This document shows positions 24,820 to 34,208 of a stretch of DNA of 37,246 bases, piece by piece. The translations under genes were made by a program, and so were the position numbers. The DNA comes from Rikenella microfusus (lineage in GTDB: Bacteria > Bacteroidota > Bacteroidia > Bacteroidales > DYQK01): contig DYQK01000019.1 in assembly GCA_020719385.1 (NCBI GenBank), positions 1-37,246 on the forward strand, given 5' to 3'. Position 1 is the stretch's first letter. Every line of letters starts with the position of its first letter. The notes under the pieces are model-generated. The model saw only the letters and a list, made by a program, of their open reading frames with translations, ran no database searches and had not been told where the DNA came from.

Positions 24820-26373
24820 ATGAAAAATTTACAAATTCTTTGGGTTGATGACGAAATTGATTTATTGAAATTGCAGGTAATGTTTCTTACGCAAAAAGGT
24901 CATCAGATAACAACTGCCGCCGATGGTTATGATGCGGTAGATTTAGTGAGAAAGCAAAGTTTCGATATGATTTTTTTGGACGAGAATATGCCTGGAATGA
25001 GCGGTTTTGAAACTCTCGCAAAAATTAAACAACTTCAGCCAACAATTCCTGTTGTGATGATTACGAAGAGCGAGGAGGAAAATATTATGGACCAAGCCAT
25101 TGGGTCGCAAATCGCCGATTATCTGATTAAACCTGTTAATCCGAATCAAATTTTGCTGTCTATCAAAAAAATCCTCGAAAATAAAGAGTTAATCACTAAA
25201 ACGACTACTTCTGCGTATCAAACAGAATTCACAAAGTTGAGTCTCAAAATTAACAATTCTCGCAATTATTCCGATTGGGTAGAAATTTATAAAGAGTTGA
25301 TTTTTTGGGAGTTAGAACTTCGCAAATCGAAAGAAAATACGATGGACGAAGTTTTTCAACTGCAAAAAGTCGAGGCAAATAGTGCGTTTGCAAAATTTAT
25401 TAAGACAAATTATTTGCGATGGTTTTCGAAAAAAAGCGAAGAACGCCCTTTGATGCTTCCCGATATTATTAAACAAAAAATTTTTCCACTTTTGGACCAA
25501 AATCAAAAAGTCGTTTTGATTGTTGTTGACAATTTGCGATACGACCAATGGAAAATGATGCAGCCGATATTGAGTGAAATGTTTCAAATCGAAGAGGAAC
25601 GTTTAATAATGAGTATTCTCCCCACCGCAACGCAATATGCGCGAAACGCTTTATTTGCGGGACTTATGCCGTTGGAAATTTCGAAAATTTATCCGCAACT
25701 TTGGCTCAATGATGAGGAGGAGGGAATGAAAAATTTATACGAAGAGGAATTATTGAAGTTACAGTTTTCGCGAAGTTACCGTCAGGTGAAATATCATTTC
25801 GAGAAGATTATGAATAATAAATCGGGGAAAAAAGTTGTTGAAAATTTGTCAACAATTTTGCCGAATTCTTTAATTGTTTTGGTGTATAATTTTGTCGATA
25901 TTCTCTCTCATTCTCGCACCGAGATGGATATGATTCGAGAGTTGGCTCAAGATGAGGCGGCTTACCGCGATTTAACGATGACTTGGTTTGAACATTCTTC
26001 GCTTCGCGAGTTGTTTAAAGAATTGAGTACGCAAAATGTTAAAATCATTTTAACCACCGACCACGGAACAATAAAAGTTCAAAACCCAATAAAAGTTGTC
26101 GGAGACAGAAATACTACGACCAATTTGCGTTACAAGCAGGGGAAAAATTTGAATTATAACCCCAAAGAAGTTTTCGAAATTACACAGCCCGAGAAGGCAC
26201 ATTTGCCGCTAACTAACGTCAGTTCGACATATATTTTTGCGACAAATCACGATTTTTTTGCGTACCCAAACAATTATAACCATTATGTGAAGTATTACAA
26301 AAATACTTTTCAGCATGGCGGCGTTTCGATGGAAGAGTTATTAATTCCATTTATCATCTTAGGTTCAAAGTAA
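24820..26373 (+). CDS. porX: PorX, REC-PglZ response regulator of type IX secretion
   Basis: The 517-residue protein matches PorX in length and order. Residues 1-120 are a receiver domain with D10 and D11, phospho-acceptor D54 (IFLDENMPGMSG), T82 and K104 (LIKPVN). A helical linker follows, then a PglZ domain of the alkaline phosphatase superfamily from about 225. Its zinc-site motifs are VVDNLRYDQW (D237), ILPTATQYAR (T271), TTDHGTIKV (D414, H415) and FQHGGVSMEEL (H499). PorX controls type IX secretion genes, reportedly with PorY and SigP, and its PglZ domain has phosphodiesterase activity on oligonucleotides. No T9SS structural gene or porY lies in the window. It probably shares a transcript with the CoA-binding gene upstream and the small membrane protein downstream. 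Confidence 0.95.
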   Translation: MKNLQILWVDDEIDLLKLQVMFLTQKGHQITTAADGYDAVDLVRKQSFDMIFLDENMPGMSGFETLAKIKQLQPTIPVVMITKSEEENIMDQAIGSQIADYLIKPVNPNQILLSIKKILENKELITKTTTSAYQTEFTKLSLKINNSRNYSDWVEIYKELIFWELELRKSKENTMDEVFQLQKVEANSAFAKFIKTNYLRWFSKKSEERPLMLPDIIKQKIFPLLDQNQKVVLIVVDNLRYDQWKMMQPILSEMFQIEEERLIMSILPTATQYARNALFAGLMPLEISKIYPQLWLNDEEEGMKNLYEEELLKLQFSRSYRQVKYHFEKIMNNKSGKKVVENLSTILPNSLIVLVYNFVDILSHSRTEMDMIRELAQDEAAYRDLTMTWFEHSSLRELFKELSTQNVKIILTTDHGTIKVQNPIKVVGDRNTTTNLRYKQGKNLNYNPKEVFEITQPEKAHLPLTNVSSTYIFATNHDFFAYPNNYNHYVKYYKNTFQHGGVSMEELLIPFIILGSK

Positions 26374-26377
26374 AAAA

Positions 26378-26584
26378 ATGATATTTCGTTTTCGAAAACC
26401 ACATAAATTTCATTATGAACCAATGTTTTTTCGTCCTCATAACGAAAAATTGCGAGGCAAAATTTCTTTTGAACGCAAAAAAAAATCTTCTTCTTGGCAA
26501 CAAGGTTGGTTCATTTTTGCCGCAATAATTGTTTTAACGTTTATTTTATTTAGTTTTGTGAAATTTTTTAAACTTTTTTTTTGA
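26378..26584 (+). CDS. Small single-span membrane protein
   Basis: The 68-residue protein starts four bases after the porX stop. The first 45 residues are highly basic (RFRKPHKFHYEPMFFRPHNE, FERKKKSSS) and one membrane segment spans about 48-66 (WFIFAAIIVLTFILFSFV). The length and the pattern of a basic R/P/Y-containing head before a C-terminal helix resemble a small conserved Bacteroidota family of unknown function. It is probably an inner-membrane protein with its head in the cytoplasm. Confidence 0.75.
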   Translation: MIFRFRKPHKFHYEPMFFRPHNEKLRGKISFERKKKSSSWQQGWFIFAAIIVLTFILFSFVKFFKLFF

Positions 26585-26609
26585 ATTTCGAAAAAAATTA
26601 TTACTTTTG
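26580..26609 (+). promoter_or_regulatory. Promoter of the DUF2007-repeat/cdsA operon
   Basis: TTTG (26580-26583) and TACTTTTG (26602-26609) are 18 bases apart, a good match to the Bacteroidota promoter. The -7 ends 24 bases before the ATG. The -33 overlaps the end of the preceding small gene. Confidence 0.65.
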
Positions 26610-26633
26610 AAAAATTTTTAGAGTTAAAAAATT

Positions 26634-27767
26634 ATGGAAAATCACACGTTAGTCCAAGTTTTTGGGTCGTATCACGAGGCAGATTTAATGAAAACGATTT
26701 TGAAAAAAAACGACATCGAAGCGGTTGTTTATAGCGAGCAAGACCGTATGAATCTGACTCTTTTTGGAAACATCAATTTGTATGTTCCTGATTATTTCGC
26801 AGAAAAAGCGAGTATGGTTTTGGACGAATATTGGGGTTGGTTTCGTCTTGCTTCCTCCTCGCGTATGGAAATGTGCAAGCAAATCGGCAAAATTTTAGAT
26901 TCCAACGAGATTCCTTACGAAATTCGCGAGAAACGCAGAGGTATGCTTCAATTTTATCCTTATGAAGTTTTTGTTAAACTTGAACATAAGGAAAAAGTTG
27001 TTGCCGCCCTCGACGAACATAGCGAATGGACACAAATTGCTACTTATTTAAGAATGCGTCAGGCAGAAATGTGGGGCGATATTCTTAGTCGTCAGCATAT
27101 CAATTATATTCTCATTTCCCGCAGAAATGACGATTATAACATTATTTCTGTCGAGTTGTGTGTGGAAAACGAAAATGTTGAAAAAGCACAAAAAATTATT
27201 AATTGCGAGGAAACAGAAGAGTGGAAATTAATTTACACTTTCAACGATGCAGAAACATTGATTTTCAACGAAAATATTCTCAACGATTCGCGAGTTCAGA
27301 CGTTAGTTACTCCAAAACCTGACGGCAAATTTGAGATTCGCGTGACCAATCTTGATGAGCGAAAGGCAATTCTTCTTATCAATGAACACAGAGAATGGGA
27401 GAAGTTGGCTGCTATCGAAAACGTCTCAAAAGCAGAATTGTTGGTCGAGATGTTAGGTGAAAATGACATCAAAGCCGTTACAGTTAGCGAGAAAGACAGT
27501 GTCTTTTTGTGGGGCGAAGTTGAGTTGTATGTTGAGAAAGGTAAAGTCGAAGAAGCACAAGAAATTCTTGACAATTTTGAGAAATATCGTCTTGAGAAGA
27601 TGCGCAAGAAAAATCAGCCTCAATTTGCCGATGATGACGATGAATATTATGATGATGACGAATATGACGATGACGACGAATATTATGACGAGGACGAGGA
27701 TTACGATGAGGACGAGGAAGACATTGACGAGGAAGACGAGGAGGAAAATCACTCAAACAAAAAATAA
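26634..27767 (+). CDS. Protein with five DUF2007-like repeats and an acidic tail
   Basis: The 377-residue protein is built of five successive units of about 60 residues, at about 5-66, 68-129, 131-194, 196-252 and 253-315. Units 2-5 start with W at a repeated position (WFRLA, WTQIA, WKLIY, WEKLA), and each has a helix, a strand and a closing helix ending in an L(D/N)E-type turn. Units 1 and 5 are closest to DUF2007 (LVQVFGSYHEADLMKTIL, then GNINLYV / GEVELYV). DUF2007 resembles PII-like or ACT-like small alpha/beta folds and has no proven function. Residues 328-371 are almost entirely Asp, Glu and Tyr. It has no membrane segment. Its stop abuts the cdsA start, so the two are translationally coupled. 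Confidence 0.85.
   Translation: MENHTLVQVFGSYHEADLMKTILKKNDIEAVVYSEQDRMNLTLFGNINLYVPDYFAEKASMVLDEYWGWFRLASSSRMEMCKQIGKILDSNEIPYEIREKRRGMLQFYPYEVFVKLEHKEKVVAALDEHSEWTQIATYLRMRQAEMWGDILSRQHINYILISRRNDDYNIISVELCVENENVEKAQKIINCEETEEWKLIYTFNDAETLIFNENILNDSRVQTLVTPKPDGKFEIRVTNLDERKAILLINEHREWEKLAAIENVSKAELLVEMLGENDIKAVTVSEKDSVFLWGEVELYVEKGKVEEAQEILDNFEKYRLEKMRKKNQPQFADDDDEYYDDDEYDDDDEYYDEDEDYDEDEEDIDEEDEEENHSNKK
27620..27750 (+). repeat. Low-complexity GA-rich coding tract for an acidic tail
   Basis: Repeated GAT/GAC/GAG/GAA and TAT codons encode runs of Asp, Glu and Tyr. The tract produces spurious open frames on the other strand and frames. Confidence 0.85.
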
Positions 27768-28586
27768 ATGAGCAATTTACAGCAACGTGTTATCACTGGA
27801 GCCATTTTTGGGATAGTGCTAATCGGCGGAATAACCCTGCATCCTTTTGGTTTTGCAGGGCTTTGGTTGTTGGTGATTATTCTCGGAATGTGGGAATTTT
27901 ACCATCTCAATAATGCACAAAATATTTTTCCACAAACTTTTCTCGGAATATTTCTCGGAGTAATGTTGTTTGTTGAAAACTTTTTCATTGCGACTCAATT
28001 AATTGACAATGATGTTCTACTTTTGTTCCTTCCGTTTCTGGTTGCGATTTTTATCATTGAACTTTATCGAAAAAAAGAAAAACCTTTCGAAAACATTGCG
28101 TTTACTTTACTCGGAATGATTTATTTGGCGTTGCCGATTTCGTTGCTTAATTATTTAGTTTTCAATAAGTTAACAAATTATCAATTTAATTTTCACATCA
28201 TACTTTCTTATATTTTAATGATTTGGATAAATGATGTCGGAGCATATTTTGTTGGTTCAAAATTTGGCAACAAAAGACTTTTTCCGCGAATTTCTCCGAA
28301 AAAATCTTGGGAAGGAAGTATCGGCGGCGGAATATTTACTCTCGCAACAGGTTTTTTTGCATCAAGACTTTTCCCCGAATTAAACTGGTGGCAATGGGAA
28401 ATCATTGCGATAATTGTTGCCACTACTGCTACTTGGAGCGACCTTGTTGAGTCAATGTATAAACGCAGCATCGGAATCAAAGATTCGGGCAATATTTTAC
28501 CAGGACACGGCGGAATATTAGACCGTTTCGACAGCATTTTACTCTCTGCACCCTTAGTTTTCGTCTATATTGAGTGGTTGACGTAA
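27768..28586 (+). CDS. cdsA: Phosphatidate cytidylyltransferase CdsA
   Basis: CdsA makes CDP-diacylglycerol from phosphatidic acid and CTP, the branch point for phosphatidylethanolamine and other phospholipids, in the inner membrane. The 272-residue protein has seven or eight membrane segments and the family signatures ISPKKSWEGSIGGG near 180 and, near the C-terminus, the block DLVESMYKRSIGIKDSG followed by ILPGHGGILDRFDS. Length is normal. Its ATG follows the upstream stop without a gap. Confidence 0.95.
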   Translation: MSNLQQRVITGAIFGIVLIGGITLHPFGFAGLWLLVIILGMWEFYHLNNAQNIFPQTFLGIFLGVMLFVENFFIATQLIDNDVLLLFLPFLVAIFIIELYRKKEKPFENIAFTLLGMIYLALPISLLNYLVFNKLTNYQFNFHIILSYILMIWINDVGAYFVGSKFGNKRLFPRISPKKSWEGSIGGGIFTLATGFFASRLFPELNWWQWEIIAIIVATTATWSDLVESMYKRSIGIKDSGNILPGHGGILDRFDSILLSAPLVFVYIEWLT

Positions 28587-28611
28587 AAAAAATGAAATTT
28601 TTTACCTTCAA

Positions 28612-28643
28612 TTTGTCAGATTTTTTCCGAAAAATCTGACAAA
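28612..28643. terminator. Hairpin terminator after cdsA (shared family with 1262-1295)
   Basis: Arms at 28612-28625 and 28630-28643 (TTTGTCAGATTTTT and its complement) enclose a four-base loop. It lies 26 bases after the cdsA stop, between convergent genes. The first 11 bases of the arm are identical to those of the hairpin at 1264. Confidence 0.7.
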
Positions 28644-28660
28644 AATTTTAGAAAAAAATA

Positions 28661-28689
28661 TTTCCATCTTTCTCAAAAAAAGATGGAAA
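28661..28689 (-). terminator. Hairpin terminator after lpxA
   Basis: Eleven-base arms at 28661-28671 and 28679-28689 (TTTCCATCTTT and its complement) flank a seven-base loop. The plus-strand A run at 28652-28658 gives a U tract on the minus-strand RNA, as expected for an intrinsic terminator of the lpx operon. Confidence 0.7.
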
Positions 28690-28711
28690 CACTGATATGA
28701 AAAAATAAAAT

Positions 28712-29515
28712 TTAATCGTCTTCCTCTTCGAATTTTCCTGGCTGATAACCTTTCATTATTCCGCGTTTCGATTTTTCAATAAAAGTGAGAATCTCATCTC
28801 TCTCTCTTGTCGCAGGAAGTTGTGTTTCGATAATCTCTTTTGCGTGAGAAATACTGTTGTTTTGTACGTACAAAATTCTATAAATCTCTTGAATTTCTTT
28901 TATTGTCTCGCTGCTAAAACTACGTCTTCGTAAACCAATAGAGTTTATTCCGACATAAGAAAGAGGTTCTCTCGCTGCTTTAACAAAAGGCGGAACATCT
29001 TTTCGAACCAACGAACCACCCGAAATCATCACATGCGCTCCGATGCGAACAAATTGATGAATCGCTGAAAGTCCACCGATAATTGCCCAATCATCAATAG
29101 TAACTTCGCCTGCCACAGCAACACCGTTCACTAAAATACAATTATTTCCGACAATGCAGTCATGGGCAATATGAACATAAGCCATCAATAAACAATTACT
29201 GCCAACAACGGTTTGCCCTCGTGCTTTTGTGCCGCGATTAATCGTAACATATTCGCGAATTGTTGTGTTGTCTCCAATTTCGACAAAAGTTTCTTCGCCT
29301 TTGAATTTTAAATCCTGCGGCACTGCTCCGATGACTGCTCCAGGAAAAATCCTGCAATTTTTCCCAATTTTTGTACCCTCCATAATAGTTACATGAGGAC
29401 CAAGCCAAGTACCTTCACCGATTTCGACATTTTTCGAAACCGTTACAAAAGGTTCAATAACAACATTTTGAGCAATTTTTGCTTCAGAATGAACATAAGA
29501 TAATGGTTGATTCAT
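28712..29515 (-). CDS. lpxA: UDP-N-acetylglucosamine acyltransferase LpxA
   Basis: LpxA transfers a 3-hydroxyacyl chain from ACP to UDP-GlcNAc, the first step of lipid A synthesis, in the cytoplasm. The 267-residue protein shows left-handed beta-helix hexapeptide repeats across residues 10-180, the catalytic H118 in YVHIAHDCIVG, and the C-terminal helical domain (LRRRSFSSETIKEIQEIYRI). Length is standard. It is the last gene of the lpxD-lpxC/fabZ-lpxA operon, three bases after the fusion gene. Confidence 0.96.
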   Translation of the reverse strand: MNQPLSYVHSEAKIAQNVVIEPFVTVSKNVEIGEGTWLGPHVTIMEGTKIGKNCRIFPGAVIGAVPQDLKFKGEETFVEIGDNTTIREYVTINRGTKARGQTVVGSNCLLMAYVHIAHDCIVGNNCILVNGVAVAGEVTIDDWAIIGGLSAIHQFVRIGAHVMISGGSLVRKDVPPFVKAAREPLSYVGINSIGLRRRSFSSETIKEIQEIYRILYVQNNSISHAKEIIETQLPATRERDEILTFIEKSKRGIMKGYQPGKFEEEDD

Positions 29516-29518
29516 CGT

Positions 29519-30916
29519 TTATTTAGTTTTTTTAGAAATTTGAGCCATAAATTCTCCCTCGACAGCAAGTTGTTCGCCGACAAACGCCATTCCACTCATA
29601 TGCACCATTCCGCGACGAATCGGAGAAAGCAATTCGAGTTTAAAAATCAAAGTGTCTCCAGGAATAACTTTTCTCTTAAACTTCACTTTATCAATTTTGA
29701 TAAAATAAGTGTTGTAAGCCTCAGGGTCAGGAACGGTACACAAAACAAAAATTCCGCCGACTTGTGCCATTGCCTCGATAGTCAAAACGCCCGGCATTAC
29801 GGGTTCATCGGGAAAATGTCCGACAAAAAATGCTTCGTTGTAAGTAACATTTTTCATTCCGATAATTTCTGTCTCTGTACGAGAAATAATCTTGTCAACT
29901 AACAAAAACGGAAAACGATGCGGCAAAATTTTGCGAATTTGGTTAATATCAAGAAATGGGGGTGCCGTTAAATCTATGTCTTTCACAGGACTTTGCGATT
30001 TTCTCTCCATCATTGCTTGTCTGATGCGTTTTGCAAATTCCACATTCGCCGCATGTCCTGGACGCATCGCAAGAATTTTGCCCTTTATGGGCATTCCAAC
30101 AAGTGCTAAATCTCCCAATAAATCAAGCAATTTGTGTCTTGCGGGTTCGTTGGGGAATATTAAGTCGTAATCGTTTAAAATTCCTTGCGTTTTTGCTTGC
30201 ACGCGAGGCTTGTTAAATAAATCTGCCAAATGGTCTACCTCCTCTTGCGAGACTTGACGGTCAATAATGACTAAGGCATTGTCTAAACTTCCACCTTTGA
30301 CTAAATTGTTTTTCAATAACAATTCCAATTCTCGCAAAAAAACGAAAGTTTTACTCGGAGCAATTTGTTCAATATACTCATCTAATGACAACATTACCGC
30401 ATATTGATTTCCTAAAACGCTACTTCGATAATCTATCATAACGTTCATACTGAAATTGTCATCGGGAAAAGTCATTAAACTGATTCCTTTGTCTTCGTCA
30501 GAATATTGAATGTTATTTTTGATGATGAAAAATTCTTTGTCTGCTTTTTGCTCTAGAATTCCTGTTTTCAAAAGTGCTTCTGCAAAATATCTCGCACTTC
30601 CGTCTAAAATCGGCGATTCTTGTGCGTCAATCTCGATGAGCAAATTGTCAATGCCTAAACCATAACAAGCAGAGAGAATATGTTCTACCGTTCCAACTCG
30701 AATACCGTTTTCTTCTAAAACCGTGCTTCGAGACGTATCGACAACGTTTTCGGCTAATGCGTGAATAAACGGTTTATTTGGAAGATCTATTCGTTGAAAA
30801 CAGCGACCAAAATTCTCTTCGGCGGGTTTAAACGTAACGGTAACATTGACTCCTGTGTGAAGTCCGATTCCTGAAAGCGAAACAGCAGACTGAATAGTTT
30901 TTTGTTTTTCTGCCAT
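29519..30916 (-). CDS. lpxC/fabZ: Bifunctional LpxC deacetylase / FabZ dehydratase
   Basis: The 465-residue fusion joins two enzymes. Residues 1-305 are LpxC, the zinc UDP-3-O-acyl-GlcNAc deacetylase that commits the cell to lipid A. Zinc ligands fit H79 (VEHILSA), H261 and D265 (RHKLLDLLGDLAL), with catalytic E78 and H288 (RPGHAAN). Residues about 322-465 are FabZ, the 3-hydroxyacyl-ACP dehydratase of fatty acid synthesis, with HRFPFLLVDKI, H367 in VGHFPDEPVMPGV and E381 in IEAMAQVGG. The fusion is a hallmark of Bacteroidota and a few related groups. It joins the two enzymes that compete for or act around 3-hydroxyacyl-ACP. It follows lpxD after 22 bases. Confidence 0.97.
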   Translation of the reverse strand: MAEKQKTIQSAVSLSGIGLHTGVNVTVTFKPAEENFGRCFQRIDLPNKPFIHALAENVVDTSRSTVLEENGIRVGTVEHILSACYGLGIDNLLIEIDAQESPILDGSARYFAEALLKTGILEQKADKEFFIIKNNIQYSDEDKGISLMTFPDDNFSMNVMIDYRSSVLGNQYAVMLSLDEYIEQIAPSKTFVFLRELELLLKNNLVKGGSLDNALVIIDRQVSQEEVDHLADLFNKPRVQAKTQGILNDYDLIFPNEPARHKLLDLLGDLALVGMPIKGKILAMRPGHAANVEFAKRIRQAMMERKSQSPVKDIDLTAPPFLDINQIRKILPHRFPFLLVDKIISRTETEIIGMKNVTYNEAFFVGHFPDEPVMPGVLTIEAMAQVGGIFVLCTVPDPEAYNTYFIKIDKVKFKRKVIPGDTLIFKLELLSPIRRGMVHMSGMAFVGEQLAVEGEFMAQISKKTK

Positions 30917-30938
30917 AAAATGTTGATTTTCCGATAAA

Positions 30939-31979
30939 TTATTGATTTTCAGATTTATATTGTTGAAATTGTTTTTTCAATTCAGAAATTTGTTTGTCCA
31001 AATCGGGAAGACGTTTAAAAACGACAATTGCTTTTCGAAAATCAGAAATAGGAAGTGCAGGTGAACCAAGAACAATAGAATTATCCTTGAGATTCGATGT
31101 TACCCCCGACTGAGCGCCGATAGTAATGTTGTCTCCGATATTGAGATGCCCAACAACGCCGACTTGTCCTGCAAGAACGCAATTTTTCCCAATTTTTGTT
31201 GACCCCGAAACGCCCGAAAGAGCGGCAACAACGGTATTTTCCCCAATCTCAACGTTATGAGCAATTTGAATTAAATTGTCTAATTTTACGCCTTTTCGCA
31301 AAATTGTTGAACCCAAAGTAGCACGGTCAATAGTCGTATTTGCCCCAATTTCAACGTTATCCTCAATAATAACATTTCCAATTTGAGGGATTTTTTTATA
31401 AGTACAGTCTTCTTGCGGAGCAAACCCAAAACCATCACTTCCAACAACAACACCTGAATGCAAAATACAATTTTTTCCAATTTTACAATCAAAATACACT
31501 TTTACTCCTGAATATAAAACTGAATTTTCTCCCACTTCAACATTATCGCCGAGATAAGTTTGTGGAAAAATTTGAACATTATTTTCGATTCTTACATTTT
31601 TTCCAATATAAGAAAACGCACCAATATAAACATTTTCTCCAATTTTTGCCGTAGAATCAATAAAACAAGGTTGCTCAATGCCGTTTTTATTGTTTTTGGT
31701 TTTGTTATACAATTCCAATAATTTTGCGAAGGCGACATAAGCGTCTTCAACACGAATCAACGTACTTTCAACTTGTTTTTCAGGTTTAAAAGTTTTGTTG
31801 ACTAAAACAATAGAAGAATGCGTAGAATAAATATACGGTTCATATTTCGGATTTGCTAAAAAAGACAACGCACCTGTGTGTCCCTCTTCGATTTTTGCCA
31901 CCGTATGCACAGAAACATTCGGGTTTCCCTCGATTGTACCTTGTAAAAAATCGGCTATTTGTTGGGCTGTAAATTCCAT
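30939..31979 (-). CDS. lpxD: UDP-3-O-acylglucosamine N-acyltransferase LpxD
   Basis: LpxD adds the N-linked 3-hydroxyacyl chain in the third step of lipid A synthesis. From the ATG at 31979 the protein has 346 residues: an N-terminal uridine-binding domain ([29 protein letters not shown]), a left-handed beta helix of hexapeptide repeats (about 105-310) and a C-terminal helix ([13 protein letters not shown]). The catalytic His is H241 in [15 protein letters not shown] 18 bases earlier is in frame, but it precedes the family start. It heads the operon. Confidence 0.96.
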   Translation of the reverse strand: MEFTAQQIADFLQGTIEGNPNVSVHTVAKIEEGHTGALSFLANPKYEPYIYSTHSSIVLVNKTFKPEKQVESTLIRVEDAYVAFAKLLELYNKTKNNKNGIEQPCFIDSTAKIGENVYIGAFSYIGKNVRIENNVQIFPQTYLGDNVEVGENSVLYSGVKVYFDCKIGKNCILHSGVVVGSDGFGFAPQEDCTYKKIPQIGNVIIEDNVEIGANTTIDRATLGSTILRKGVKLDNLIQIAHNVEIGENTVVAALSGVSGSTKIGKNCVLAGQVGVVGHLNIGDNITIGAQSGVTSNLKDNSIVLGSPALPISDFRKAIVVFKRLPDLDKQISELKKQFQQYKSENQ

Positions 31980-31994
31980 AAAATAAATTTTGGG

Positions 31995-32002
31995 CAAAAT
32001 TA
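31995..32002 (-). promoter_or_regulatory. -7 promoter element for the lpx operon
   Basis: The minus strand reads TAATTTTG, a TAnnTTTG match about 16 bases before the ATG at 31979. This would give a nearly leaderless transcript, and no -33 TTTG is seen at the right distance, so another promoter may exist. Confidence 0.35.
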
Positions 32003-32153
32003 AAAAAAAAACTTGTTATTTTAACGAATTTCTGAAAATTTATTTTCAACTTTTTTATTTTTCACAAAAATAGTAAATTTTTTCGTACAAAAATTTCTGT
32101 TCTTGGTATAAATTTTGTTTTACTTTTAGAAAAATCTTTCAAAAACAACAATT

Positions 32154-34187
32154 ATGAACTGGTTTAATAATCTCAAAATTGCAAATAAATTGCACTTTGG
32201 TTTTCTAACGATGGTAACGATTCTCACTTCGATGGGAATATTTAGTCAAGTACAACTGATGAATCTCAACGATGTAACGCAAGAAATTACAAATAATTGG
32301 TTGCCGTCTGTTTATCATACTTCAGATATGAACACAAATGTTGCGAATTTTCGATATTTGGAATATAAACACATCTTGGTTCAGACGGCAGCCGAGAAAC
32401 AGGAGGTCGAAAAAGAAATGGAAACCGTTAAATCGGTCTTCGATTCGCATATTCCGATTTATGAAAAGTTAATCTCCTCAAAAGAAGAAGAGGATTTGTA
32501 TAAATCTTTTCAACAATTTTATGAGAAATATCTTGTTGAACACGAAAAAATTGTTAAATTTTCGCAGGAAAAGAAAATTCGCGAGGCTGAAACTATTTTA
32601 TTGATAGATTCTAAGAAATATTTTGACGATATGACTTCGTTTTTGCGAAAATTAGTTACACTAAACAAGCAAGGCGGCGAGACCTCAAGCACAAATGCTG
32701 AACGTACTTACTCTATTGCACAGAAATTAATCATTGGAATCAATATTGGTGCGTTTATTTTTAGTATTTTTATCACTTTGAACATTGCGAATAATATTTC
32801 TCGACGAATAAAACGGATGGAAGTTGCCGCAAAAAAGATTGCTGACGGAAATTTGGATGTAAATTTAGATGTTAACTCGCAAGATGAAGTCGGAAGTTTG
32901 GCTGATTCGTTTGAAAAAATGAAAAATTCACTCAACGCATTGATAGAAGACGCAAATTCGTTGGTCAAGGCAGCGGCTGAGGGGCAATTAACTTTTCGAG
33001 CAGATATTTCGCGGCATCGAGGCGAATACGCAAATGTTATTGAAGGTGTAAATAAAACGTTGGACAACGTAATTACGCCGTTAAATGTGGCGGCGAATTA
33101 TATAGGTAGAATTTCGAAAGGCGATATGCCAAATATCATTCTGACGGAGCAAAAAGGCGATTTTAACATTTTAAAAAATCATTTAAACACGTTGATAGAA
33201 AGTTTAAATTTGATTATTGACAAATCTCGTTTAATTTCGAAAGGAGATTTAACCGTTGAGTTGCGAAAACGTTCCGACAATGACGAGTTGATGATTTCTC
33301 TCAACGAAATGGTTCGGTCAATGGCAAAAATTATCACCGATTTTCGCAAGGCTTCGAATAATATTGTCGGTGCTTCGCAGCAAATGAGTACTACTTCGCA
33401 AGAGTTATCTGAAGGTGCAACGGAGCAGTCCAGTTCGGCGGAGCAGGTTTCAAGTTCAATGGAAGAGATGGTTGCGAACATTAATCAAAACACCGACAAC
33501 GCACAGCAAACAGAGAAAATTGCTCTCAAAGCGGCAAGCGATATTATTGAAGGGAATAAATCTGTTGCGATAACGGTTCGTTCAATGAAAGAAATTGCTG
33601 AAAAAATTGCGATAATTGGTGAGATTGCGAGAAAAACGGATTTGCTTGCCATCAATGCGGCTATTGAGGCGGCTCGCGCGGGCGAACACGGAAAAGGTTT
33701 TGCCGTTGTGGCAACGGAGGTGCGAAAGTTAGCCGAGAGAAGTCAAATTGCGGCAAATGAGATTGATGAACTTTCGAAAACAAGCGTTAAAATTGCGGAA
33801 CAGTCGGGGATTTTGTTGGAAAAAATTGTTCCAGATATTCAAAATACGTCAAGGTTGGTTCAAGAAATTGCTGCTTCAAGTATGGAACAAAATGCGGGAG
33901 CAAATCAAGTGAATAACGCAATTCAGCAGTTGAACAAAATTATTCAACAAAATGCTGCTGCTGCGGAGCAGATGGCAACTTCTTCGGAGGAACTTTCAGC
34001 ACAGGCGGAGCAACTGCTTGATAATATTGCGTTTTTCAACACAGGCGAAAAAGTTGAGCGAAAAAAATTACATATTCAGAAAAAAAAGAATCTTTCTCAT
34101 AACAAAGAATCTTCTACTCACGAGAAACACGGTTTTAATTTAGATTTTGGAAAAGATAATTTTGATAACGATTATGAAAAATTTTAA
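32154..34187 (+). CDS. Methyl-accepting chemotaxis protein with tandem HAMP-like units
   Basis: The 677-residue chemoreceptor has a first membrane segment at about 14-32, a four-helix-bundle periplasmic sensor, a second membrane segment near 190-211, a HAMP domain (about 212-264) and further HAMP-like units to about 400 ([18 protein letters not shown] and [17 protein letters not shown]). The methyl-accepting domain spans about 400-625, with the hairpin tip around residues 492-523 ([20 protein letters not shown]) that binds CheA and CheW. Gln/Glu-rich methylation helices are present ([20 protein letters not shown]). A basic, polar linker follows, and the last five residues are DYEKF, which fits the CheR-tethering pattern. 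No chemotaxis genes are adjacent. Confidence 0.94.
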   Translation: MNWFNNLKIANKLHFGFLTMVTILTSMGIFSQVQLMNLNDVTQEITNNWLPSVYHTSDMNTNVANFRYLEYKHILVQTAAEKQEVEKEMETVKSVFDSHIPIYEKLISSKEEEDLYKSFQQFYEKYLVEHEKIVKFSQEKKIREAETILLIDSKKYFDDMTSFLRKLVTLNKQGGETSSTNAERTYSIAQKLIIGINIGAFIFSIFITLNIANNISRRIKRMEVAAKKIADGNLDVNLDVNSQDEVGSLADSFEKMKNSLNALIEDANSLVKAAAEGQLTFRADISRHRGEYANVIEGVNKTLDNVITPLNVAANYIGRISKGDMPNIILTEQKGDFNILKNHLNTLIESLNLIIDKSRLISKGDLTVELRKRSDNDELMISLNEMVRSMAKIITDFRKASNNIVGASQQMSTTSQELSEGATEQSSSAEQVSSSMEEMVANINQNTDNAQQTEKIALKAASDIIEGNKSVAITVRSMKEIAEKIAIIGEIARKTDLLAINAAIEAARAGEHGKGFAVVATEVRKLAERSQIAANEIDELSKTSVKIAEQSGILLEKIVPDIQNTSRLVQEIAASSMEQNAGANQVNNAIQQLNKIIQQNAAAAEQMATSSEELSAQAEQLLDNIAFFNTGEKVERKKLHIQKKKNLSHNKESSTHEKHGFNLDFGKDNFDNDYEKF

Positions 34188-34208
34188 CGAAATTTAGTTA
34201 AAAATTTC

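Noticed and set aside
27453..27771. Open frames of 90-104 codons in other frames across the acidic-tail tract
   Set aside because: They are Ile/Val-, His/Arg- or Met/Thr-repeat products of the GAT/GAC/GAG repeat and lie over the better-supported DUF2007-repeat frame.
32115..32130. Promoter upstream of the chemoreceptor gene (TACTTTTA)
   Set aside because: The last base breaks the TAnnTTTG consensus and no correctly spaced -33 box is seen.
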